From: Euglena gracilis
Lineage: Eukaryota; Euglenida; Euglenophyceae; Euglenales
Length of the DNA stretch: 64,000 nucleotides
Direction: 5' to 3'
NCBI GenBank assembly: GCA_039621445.1
Contig: CP154954.1
Location: 63,012,046 to 63,076,045, forward strand
The translations under genes were made by a program, and so were the position numbers. The notes beneath the pieces are model-generated. The model saw only the letters and a list, made by a program, of their open reading frames with translations. It did not search any database and was not told where the DNA came from. Shown here piece after piece: positions 32,801 to 41,001 of the stretch (the stretch's first letter is position 1; every line of letters begins with the position of its first letter).

Positions 32801-35800
32801 TTTCCTCCTTGAATTTCTCATTCATAATTTCAGCTGAAGTATGTGTGTGGAGCCAGAATTTTCAAAATTCTCATTTCCACCACCGACCTCTTGGCATGTT
32901 TCAAGACATGCAAAGTTTAGTTTTTTTTTGTTCTGTTTTTGTCCACTTCCTTTTTCGGCTACCAAAAGGCTTCCCTGCCAATTTTCGACACATTTTTTGC
33001 CATTTTAATTCCCTTGGGAAAACCGGCACTGCCGAGCCGCCCCTCGAGAGGCCGGCACTGATCCACCCGAGGTGGGGGTCTTCAACGACAATTTTGTTTT
33101 GCTGTTCCTGTTTTGCAGACTTTGCTGGACTTTATTCGGACCCAGCTCAACCCCAGCTCAGGCCCAGTCCGTGCCACGCTGTCAGGCGGCCCTCCGCCTG
33201 CCACACCGGGTGGTTGGTCTCAGGTGACTGGGGCCGGAACACCCCAGAAAAGACCCTGCTGGCGGAGGCAATGGCGAACTGGTCCGCAGCAGGTGTCCCC
33301 TGCCTCGTCGCCACCACGCGCGCTCGCGCTCCTGGTTGACGTTGCACCAAAGCCCAACAGCGTTGGAATGCCATAGAAAAATGGAACCTTCTCAACATGA
33401 AATGGAAGTTTCTCAACATTAAACCCTCCCCCCAAATAACACCCCCCCCAAATAACATCCCCCCGGGGTCCGACTTCAGACCGAGTTAATACCACCCCCA
33501 ATCTCGGGCCGACGACCCGGATTTTCACCTGAAAATGTTGGTAAAAATCTCAATATCTGACAACGAATTACAAAAAAAATCGATTTTTCTGGATCATCTG
33601 GCCTCAAAAATGCTAATTTCATGAGAAAGTACGAAAATCACCCCAAATGGGGTGTTTTGGGTGCTATTTTGGGTCCTACGGGACTCCGAAAAATTTCGAA
33701 ATTTGGGGTGCTATAACCAGGTTTTGAATAGTGAGTGCTGAGCTCTGAATGAGAGCGCACCCACCCCTTCATTGAACCCCCCATATAAACCGGCCCATTC
33801 CATGGAGCTCTTTTGTCTGAAATGCAAGGGATTTGTGGATGAAACGGAAGACCAGGGGGTCAAAAAAAACGGTCATTTTGGGCTCAAAAACAGTTTTTCC
33901 AGGTCCGGAAGGCCAAAAAATATGGGTTTGGGGGTTGTCGGCCCAAAACAGGGCACTGGCGGGTCGAAAAACGCTCATTTTGGGCTGGAAAACACTGTTT
34001 TGGTGTATGGGAGGCCAAAAATATCGTTTCGAGCAAAAAAATTTCGATTTTTTTCGACTTTTTTGACCCGAAAATGACCCAAAGTCAATGGGTTGGCGGC
34101 CCAAAACACGGCGCTGGCGGGTCGAAAAACGCTCATTTTCGGCTCAAAACCAGTTTTTCCGGGTCCGGGAGGCCAAAAAAAACATCGTTTCGGGCAAAAA
34201 AAATTCGACTTTTTTCGACTTTTTTGACCCGGTTTTGACCCAAAGTCAATGGGTTGGCGGCCAGTCATTGCTTAAGCACTGGCCGACCCCCCCCCCAGGG
34301 GGGGGTGACTTGTTTTTTCAGAGTGACTGACTGATTTTTGGCCCGGACCCCCTCCCCTCCCCCCCCCCCGGGGGGGTCGGCCAGGAGTGGGCAAAAGTGG
34401 CTTGAGTTAACACGGCGCCAAAGGCGCCGGAAATTTTTTTTGGCCTAAAGTGGCCTAAAGTGACTGGAAAGTGGCCGTTTTCCTGAGTGGCCAACCCCCC
34501 CCCGGGAGGGGGGGGGTAGTGACTGGCTGGTTTTCCGAAAATGAGTGACTGACTGGTTTTAAAAAAAAAGTGGAGTGACCCCCCCTCCCCCCCGGGGGGT
34601 CAGTAAAAAATTGTATTTTGGCGGCCCAAAACGGGGCGCTGGCGGGTCGAAAAACGCTCGTTTTCGGCTCAAAAACAGTTTTTCCCGGGTCCGGGAGGCC
34701 AAAAAACATCGTTTTGGGCAAAAATAAATTTTCGAATTTTTTTCGAGTTTTTTGGCCGAAAACGGCTAAGTCGGACAGTGGAAAAAGTGTACAAAATGTC
34801 TGATTGGCCAAATTGGCCGAAAAACGGCCGTATCTCGGGCTAGGCGGTGAGTTGCGGGGAAGTCAAAATACCCGTAGATGGGGCGTTCCAAGGGCTTCAA
34901 ATTAGGTCTCCGGACATTTCCTTTGATTTTGCTTCATTTTGGAGATATTTTGAAAATTGACATTTTTTGGCCGAAATGACAGAGTCCAAAGGGGGGGGGG
35001 GCTTATCCAGGGGGGGGGCCGATCCTACCCAGTTTAGACCCCTTCGCGCGTGAATAACTCGGGCCTGGCGGGGAGTTGCGGGTCAAACCCAGGTGATTCG
35101 GAAACTAGATATCCAGTCGCTCGCGACTGAAAAAAAAAATTTCAGGAACGGGGCCGGGATCATGGTGATAATCCGCCGGTTCCCGAGGTGGCCCGGGGAG
35201 GGGGGGTTCGGGGGGGTTTTCCCCCAGGGGTAAGCTTCGCTCTCTCCCATAAAGGGATAAGAGCTCAGCGACCCTCGGGCCAGGATTTTGGGCGAAAAAA
35301 TAATACCCCGGGGGTGTTATTTGGGGGGTTAGCTGATACGTGTGTGTCATGGGGGCTGTAGAAGAGTCTGGGAAGGCATTTCATTCACCAAGCTGCGCAC
35401 TTGCAAATCCAAATCAGGTACTCTGCTCCGCGTCTCAGGGAATGCAGCTTTCGTCATTTCCTGTGGTGATAGTTTCTACAGCTCCTCCACGCACAAGACG
35501 CACGGTGTGTCCAGTTGATGTCATTATTTAGACACCGGCCTCCAGGGGGTGGGGGACTTGGCTTTTTCACAGTGACGGGTCGTTGGAGAATCGGCAGTGG
35601 CTTGGAGAATCAACAATTTCATTTTTTACCTGCAGTCCATTGGAGTCTTTTCCACTCTTCCCAAAAAAAGTCGTCATCTTTTGCAGAAAAAGTCACTCAT
35701 CTATTTCAGGATCCAGGACAATTTGGCCCAGGGAGCAGGTTTGGATCAAAACCGTTGAGGAAATTGTCCTCTAGATACACAGGATGCTGTCCCCCCCCAG

Positions 35801-38800
35801 ACATGCCCTGGAGACATGTCATTGACAGTATTATCCGAACCACTTGGTTCTTCCACATAGTTCTATCTGTCCCCCACCCCATTTTTTGACGTCAGCGATG
35901 GGTGGCTTTGACTGGCTTTCTTACCGTCCGCAGCAAGAGGAGCGCGAAATTCCCATTTCCCAAATCAGCATCACACGCCAGAGCCTCCGAAATTGAAGTC
36001 CAAAAAAGTGCCTGCCTCCCCAAAGGATGTTTTACACCGAACCAATCCAAATTAAAGTTTCATTTTTGCCCAATCCACATCACCACATCCCTGTCACATC
36101 CCTGAGGGTCCAAAACGACAGTCCAAATATGTGCGCGGGTTGCCTGAGGGCTCTCTCCCAATGCTGGGCTGGGCCAAATTGTGGGGTACCACGGAGCCAT
36201 CCCCCCCGGGTTAGGGATCGCCTCCGTGGACGACCCGTACATCAAGGAGTGCTTCGAGGACGTCTTCCACCACCCGTCGCTGCAGAGGTGCGCTTCCCCC
36301 ACGCCTGTGCGCGAATACCTCAGTCGGCAGCCATCAGCCACTGCCCCCCAGGGAGTGAAAGGACCTTGGGTTCTGCCCCTGCAGGGGGGGGGGGGAGCAG
36401 TACTTACAACTGCCCTCGTTCCTCCTTCCCCCCAAGCACTAGCCACCTCCACTGCATACTGGCTCTGTGAGATTCCGCAATTTTTCTGCAATTTTTCCAC
36501 AAATTTTTCCACAGTTTCAATTTTTTTCCGCATGAACCTGAAATGGAAAGGGAAGTGAGATTTGTCCATTTTCGAACGTTTCACAAGGGAACCCAGGTGG
36601 GTGTTTTTTGCTATTTGCAACCAAAATTGGCAAATTTTGGCAAAATTTGGTGAATATTTGGCCTTTTTCAGGTTTTTTCCTGATTTCTGCTGAAAAATAT
36701 TTTCAAATTGGAAAAATTCCACATCTTGGACCAGGTTTTCATCTGAGACCAGATTTTTCGTCAATTTTTTATCATTTTCAGGTTTTTTGGCCAACAAATT
36801 CCATATTTCAGCAGCGTGTTCCCAAAATTACAAAAATCATGTTTTTTTTTGGACTTTTTATAACATCTCAAAACATACACCATTGTTGCAAAATGACAAA
36901 AAATTGTGACATTTTCCTAAGTCCCCTCCAGTAGATATGTGCAACTGCAATTTCCGGGATTTCAGAATTTTGCCACTCTTTTTTTTTCCAGCCATATGCA
37001 TATGTGAGTATCCCCACTCCAACCGTGCTTGGTAGCATGTGTTTTGCTTGTGTTCAGAGCAACAGTGACCTAAAAGTCCCCAACTAGTCTGCTTCATTTG
37101 CACCGTCTAACCTCGATCGCCTGTGGGTGTTCTGATCGGACCCATCCCGTTCCTCTGTCCTACGGTTGTTGTGACTGGGGACCCAGGAAGTGGTTCATCA
37201 GCATCGGCAACCACGACTACCCTCCGCACGCCCCGAAGACCAACATCCAGGCCCAGATCGCTTACACCCAGATCAGCAAGCGGTGGTATTTGCCTGCACC
37301 GTACTACACGTACCGGATCCAGGCAAAGGTGTGCCGTGTCATCAGTCTGTAATTGCATTTCTGCACCTAGAGATAGATATAGATGTCAGAGTGATTAAGA
37401 GATACACATATTCATCAATTATTATTGTATCGTTATGCATTATTATCGCATATTATTAAATATTATATGTTATATATTACTGTATTTTATTATATATATA
37501 GGATAAAAAATAGGATAATAATAGGAAAATAGGATAAAAATTGTCAAAAGTCGTAACAGATCTGGATTTGGGGAGGGGAGGTTTCGTCGCCCGGCCTCGG
37601 GCCCCAGGGGTGGAGCGCGGAGCTCTTCGTGCTGGACCACTACGACCCCGCGGGAGTACGACTCGATCAAGTCCAGCCGGCCGTACCCTGTGCAGCTTCC
37701 ATGGCTGGACGCGAAAGCTTGCATGTGTGGAGGTGTGTGGGGGTGGCCCCGGCTGCCAGGCGGAAGCGTTTGTCACGTGTAGTGCTTGGCTTGTGGCTGG
37801 TGGTTTGTCTGGGCAAAGTGTGTGCCCCCACCAAAGACCCGGCATCGCGCACAGAGGCACAGGGAGCGAGGGACGCAGGCTTCAAGTCAGAAGACCTGGG
37901 GGGTCCTGTGCCGGACCCCAGGGGGGTCCCGGGCTGGAGACCCAGGTATGGGTTTCGGCGCGAAGCACCGAAAATTTTTTGGGAAATGCCCTCAGATGGC
38001 CCTATTTTGGGGGTCCCCCCCCGGGGGGGTCAGGCTGGGTGGGTGGGGGGACCCCCTCCCCCGGGGTCTTAAAAAGGAAGTCTGGATGGTGGTCCCCCAG
38101 GTTCCCCAAGGCGGCGCGTCTCACCTCCATGTGGCAGGCGTCGACGGCGGACTGGAAGCTGGTGCTGTGCCCACCGGCCCTTCTACAGCAGCGGGTCGTG
38201 GCACGGCTCGTACCCGCTGTGGAAGAAGGCGATCTACCCCATCCTGATGAAGCACACCGCGTCCAGGTCCCGGCATCAAAAAAGAAAAAGCCCAACCCCA
38301 ACCCCGCCCCCCACGCTGCGGCTCCATTACCCTGAATTGTGGCCCCCGTTTGAAAGCCAAGTGGGTGTCACAGTGGTCCAAAAGTTCTGGAAACAGAAAC
38401 AGTCACAGTTGCTGTGAAGCGCCAGCTGGAGCGAGTGCCATTCGTGCAAAGTGTCGAATGATGCGGCTGGGTGGAGGGCGGAAAGGTGGCCGAAAGCGAA
38501 CTCCTTCCGCTCCCCCGACAGGTGTATTTTGCCGGGGACGACCACAATCCTGGAAGCGTTGAAGGACTCCGCAGGTGCGTGATTGGAAGGTCCCCCAAGC
38601 GTGATACCAACGACGTTGGAATGATGAAATGGAACCTTCAATGTTTTGTGCCTTGTGCATCGTTTGCCAGTGATGCTTTTTTCTTTGCATATGGCCACGT
38701 GCAAAGGCTGTTTCAATCAAGTCAACTTTTTTTACATTTTGTGCAATTGTATTTCTGATGTGGATCGCCGTGGCTTCATTCTCATCACCTCCATCCAGGT

Positions 38801-40144
38801 CTGGTGCACATTGTCAGTGGTGCAGGAAGCCACATGCACACCTTTGGCCGCAAGGACCCCAATTCCCTCTTCAAGGTGTGGTTCTGTCGTGGCTTTGTTT
38901 GGTTAACTGGCTAACGTTCCAGGACCACCAGAAACTGTCCTCCCCCATCAATTTCAACCTTGGGCTTCGGGCATGCAGGTCTTTATTCCCCATTTATCAC
39001 CTGCAACATTTTCCGTCCACATGGCCATGGTGTCTGTTGCCCGAATCTCGAAACATGCAGCTCGGTAAGCATTGGCCGAACTTTAAGGTCAGCCAACTGC
39101 TAACTGCTGGTTGGTGGCTTTCTGCTCAACCAGTTATTTGTTTACCCTCAGCCGTGCAGACCAGGCTTTGGCATATGATAAGCCGCTCTGAGGGTGTTTC
39201 CTGAGGGGGATCTTTATTCTGTTGCATTTTGGCAGGCAAGGTTCCATTTTTTTAAAAAAAAAATGTGAGACAGGTATTGTCTTTGTAATTTTTGACCTCC
39301 ATGACTGAATTTGATGTTCGTTTATCAAGAGATTGAACACAATCTCTTGATGATTATTTGCACCTGCTCTTGTGGTTTTTTTTTTTTTTTTTTTCTTTTT
39401 TTGATTGTTTCTTATTTTCAAGTGTGGTTCTGTCGTGGCTTTGTTTGGTTTCTGAATCCGCCCAGTGCTCCGGGCGTGCAACTTTGCATGTTTCCCTTGC
39501 AGTTCAAGGAGCACGGGTTCACGTTCCACCGGATGAATCGCACCCATCTCCACACCCAACTGGTGGATTACCGCGGCAAGGTGAGCATCTGCACGAGCGC
39601 GTGCGCGCACATGTTTACATGAGCATCCACCCCACAGCTGCAAAGCACTGCAAAACGATCTCTTGAGTCGCGGACAAACAAGGTTTTCGATAAAGAAGAG
39701 GGGTGTGGCATATTGATGCAGCCAGCCCCGATTTTTGGCCAACCCAGCAACAGCACCCTCGGGGGGGGGGAGCTTAGCTAGCTAGTCTATTTTGCCTTAG
39801 ATTTTTTTCAAGCCCTTGCATTCTCCCACGCGTTTTTCTGTCTGTTTGTGGCGAAATGATTTGGGAAATTTTTTGTTTTCTGAGCCAGATGCTAATTTTT
39901 TGAAGAAATTCCCTTTTTTTGGCAGGCTAATTAATGGGACCCAGTTTTGGAACAGTCGGGTCCAACCCCTCCGTAGTGTGCAAGCCAGCCCAAATTTCAA
40001 TCTTTGACCACAAAGCGTGTCCTTAGAAAGAATGAAAATTGAAAGGGGAATTGACCGCATCAGCAGGAGAACAGCCCCCCCCCCCCCCGCCCTCAGGTGT
40101 TGTACCAGTTCACCACCGCCCAGGACGAAGTCCGGCCGAAGTGA
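26793..40144 (+). CDS. Membrane-anchored acid phosphatase-like metallophosphoesterase
   Basis: The 3' exons encode a protein of the tartrate-resistant (purple) acid phosphatase type, a binuclear-metal phosphomonoesterase. Motifs in order: SGDWG (33.2 kb), SCGDSFY (35.4 kb), SIGNHDY and QIAYTQISKRWYLPAPYY (37.2 kb), CHRPFYSSGSWHGSYP (38.2 kb), AGDDHN (38.5 kb), HIVSGAGSHM (38.8 kb) and LVDYRGK (39.6 kb), ending VRPK and TGA at 40142-40144. Exons: 33119-33292, 35439-35504, 36215-36287, 37187-37328, 37608-~37713, 38138-~38261, 38522-38574, 38799-38875, 39503-39580, 40097-40144. Upstream exons at 26793, 27762, 28323 and 32256 probably supply a cytoplasmic tail, one hydrophobic segment and a linker; that join is inferred. 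Introns in the phosphatase part are GT-AG; those near the start are nonconventional. Several single-base insertions interrupt the frame. Confidence 0.75.
27762..27916 (+). CDS. Phosphatase gene exon 2, membrane anchor
   Basis: In the frame fixed by phase, a basic stretch leads to WAAPLALVCLLGLILLSRAL, a convincing single transmembrane helix near residue 60, in type II orientation by the preceding positive charges. A different frame at the exon's 5' end (MYDAESSGVVDRR) has better codon bias, hinting at one more indel in a CCCCCC run near 27810. The exon ends before GCT-CAGGG. Confidence 0.55.
28323..28387 (+). CDS. Phosphatase gene exon 3 (candidate)
   Basis: Encodes LDGDPSPSPSRLVRRGRRHH, a Ser/Pro and Arg-rich linker. 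It starts after CCCTG-N5, pairing with CAGGG of exon 2, and stops at a GTTTGG donor. Its exit phase does not match the next recognised exon, so an exon may be missing between 28.4 and 32.25 kb. Confidence 0.45.
28509..28532. other. Short perfect hairpin
   Basis: CACCCAGCT and AGCTGGGTG form a nine-base stem around CCCTCG. No T-tract or gene end adjoins it, so it is not a terminator by any rule I know. Confidence 0.7.
31270..31920. repeat. AAATATAAGACACCCC repeat islands
   Basis: The motif recurs about eight times in two clusters (31270-31420 and 31780-31920) around a unique core. One copy near 31893 is in the opposite orientation, giving a local palindrome. Confidence 0.85.
32256..32325 (+). 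CDS. Phosphatase gene linker exon (candidate)
   Basis: A CGACAG acceptor and a GTAGGT donor bound 70 bases reading FSGMEPDDVLHALAQHSEVA then FLS. It exits at phase 0, as the next exon at 33119 requires. No family match was recognised; it is predicted helical. Confidence 0.5.
33119..33292 (+). CDS. Phosphatase exon with GDWG metal site
   Basis: A TTTTGCAG acceptor is followed by TLLDFIRTQLNPSSGPV. The frame then shifts by one base near CCGGGTGG (about 33204), giving WLVSGDWGRNTPEKTLLAEA. The Asp of GDWG is the first metal ligand of the family. The exon exits at phase 1 with a GT donor. Confidence 0.7.
33820..34790. repeat. Tandem ~160-base repeat (GGGTCGAAAAACGCTCATTTT)
   Basis: Three to four diverged units share AACGCTC(A/G)TTTT, (G)GGCTC, CAGTTTTTCC, GGTCCGG(G/A)AGGCCAAAAA, CATCGTTT and GTCAATGGGTTGGCGGCC. 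Two complete units end at 34101 and 34261. A third (34618-34770) is separated from them by a TGACTGACTGG-family repeat inserted at about 34262-34617. Confidence 0.8.
35439..35504 (+). CDS. Phosphatase exon with GDSFY metal site
   Basis: A TCTCAG acceptor and GT donor bound a frame reading AAFVISCGDSFYSSST, matching the family's VLSLGDNFYxxG. The metal-binding Asp and Tyr are present; the intervening Asn is Ser. Both phases fit the neighbouring exons exactly. Confidence 0.75.
36215..36287 (+). CDS. Phosphatase exon, IASVDDPYIKECFEDVF
   Basis: Encodes IASVDDPYIKECFEDVF then HHPSLQ, corresponding to the family's VxDxRFxETFEDVFxxxSL segment. It enters and exits at phase 2 with GT-AG borders. Confidence 0.85.
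37187..37328 (+). CDS. Phosphatase exon with GNHDY
   Basis: Encodes KWFISIGNHDYPP, then AQIAYTQISKRWYLPAPYY. The Asn and His of GNHD supply a metal ligand and a catalytic His in the family. It is the most conserved exon of the gene. Confidence 0.92.
37430..37545. other. AT-rich tract within an intron
   Basis: A TATTAT/TATATA-rich stretch between two phosphatase exons. No other signal was seen. Confidence 0.6.
37608..37713 (+). CDS. Phosphatase exon with a one-base frameshift
   Basis: Opens GWSAELFVLDHYDP in phase with the previous exon. At GCGGGAG (about 37651) the similarity moves one frame to EYDSIKSSRPYPVQLPWLD. One extra G accounts for it. The 3' border is unclear because no GT follows directly after LDA. 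Confidence 0.7.
38138..38261 (+). CDS. Phosphatase exon with CHRPFYSSG
   Basis: Reads ASTADWKLVLC, then, after one extra C in TGCCCACC (about 38170), HRPFYSSGSWHGSYPLWKK. The His matches the family's GHxPxYS metal ligand. The preceding Gly is Cys. Confidence 0.75.
38522..38574 (+). CDS. Phosphatase exon with GDDHN
   Basis: Reads VYFAGDDHN; after one extra C (38549-38550) it continues LEALKDSA. The family motif is usually GHDHN, with both His residues binding metal, so the first His is replaced by Asp here. GT donor. Confidence 0.75.
38799..38875 (+). CDS. Phosphatase exon, HIVSGAGSHM
   Basis: Reads LVHIVSGAGSHMHTFGRK then DPNSLFK, the strand and glycine loop typical of this family. Clean GT-AG borders and no frame error. 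Confidence 0.85.
38876..39502 (+). other. Intron containing a 29-base direct duplication
   Basis: The first 29 bases of this intron (38876-38904) recur exactly at 39422-39450. A T17 tract and an AATCTCTTGA repeat lie between the copies. Confidence 0.8.
39503..39580 (+). CDS. Phosphatase exon, LVDYRGK
   Basis: Reads FKEHGFTFHRMNRTHL then HTQLVDYRGK, matching the C-terminal strand pair (family IDYxGK). A TTGCAG acceptor and GTGAGC donor flank it. Confidence 0.85.
40097..40144 (+). CDS. Phosphatase terminal exon
   Basis: After CCTCAG it reads VLYQFTTAQDEVRPK and stops at TGA (40142-40144). The family C-terminus VLYxF follows DYRGK, so the join is well supported. It is preceded by a C12 tract that serves as the pyrimidine stretch. 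Confidence 0.85.
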   Translation: MLYQFTTAQDEVRPK

Positions 40145-40755
40145 GCCGCCCTGCGTTGTCGCACACCGTCCCGCCGCGGCCACCCCCCCCCCACTCTCCG
40201 GGGACCCCCACAGGACCCACCGTTGGGGGTACGGGGAGGGGGCCGGGGTCACTGCCGTCTCCCCCGGCATGGCGGCACACCCCCGACTTCCTTGAAGCCG
40301 GCCCGCCCCTGGCACCGACTCGAATCGCCGCCGCGCTTTAGCCGCCGCCGAGTCTGGGTTGGTTGCTTTCCACCTGCTGGACCGGGAGACAGTTGCTTTC
40401 CTTGAGGGAACGTTTCAGAACCCCACCACGTTTGGCTCAAAATTGCTCAATCCGGTTTCAAATTACCTTAACCCCCCCCCCTGAATAGAAGCCCCCGGGG
40501 GCTTCTATTCGGAACGTTGGTCGAAAACCAGGGGGGGGGGGGCTTCTATTCGGGATCTGTGCCGACCAGTCGGCCTGCAAGTCCAGCGACTTGTCAGCCC
40601 CCCCCCACTCAATGGTTTGGACCAAACATTACAACCGAATTACGGACACGCCATTTGGCAGGCAGGGAGTTAGGCAGGGAGTTTGGCAAAGGCGCAGTTC
40701 TGCTCCTCACCGCAGGGAGCTTCCATCTCCAATCGGGGCGCTGGCTTCTTTCCAT

Positions 40756-40786
<31 letters not shown>

Positions 40787-40944
40787 TGCACATACACACA
40801 CACACATGCACATACACACACACACACATACACACACCCACACATGCACATACACAAGCATTGAACAGGTTCCCAACCGCCACCGCCCACACACGAAGGA
40901 GCTCACGGTGGCATTGTGACTCCTGTCGGTCCCCCACAGTCCCG
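40145..40944. other. Intergenic interval with GGCTTCTATTCGG islands and CA array
   Basis: A GGGGGCTTCTATTCGG motif occurs twice (40497-40512 and 40541-40556) facing one opposite copy (40483-40498), each bordered by poly-G or poly-C. The (CA)n array is at 40758-40856. Only 800 bases separate the phosphatase stop from the next start codon. Confidence 0.7.
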
Positions 40945-41001
40945 ATGGCCCAACCCGTACAGCTCTGGTCCATCGCCCAGGTCACTTCGTGGCTGGCCAG
41001 C
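40945..41001 (+). CDS. SAM gene exon 1 (start)
   Basis: ATG opens MAQPVQLWSIAQVTSWLAS, the first SAM helix with its conserved Trp pair. CCCCCACAG ends at 40939, five bases upstream of the ATG. The exon ends before AAG-CAGGGC. Confidence 0.8.

Noticed and set aside
34280-34620. Rho-independent terminators at the poly-G/poly-C palindromes
   Set aside because: Homopolymer palindromes are scattered in introns and repeats of a eukaryote; they are not linked to gene ends.
36027-36470. Longer ORF overlapping the IASVDDPYIKE phosphatase exon
   Set aside because: It is in a different frame from the conserved exon and its product has no similarity.
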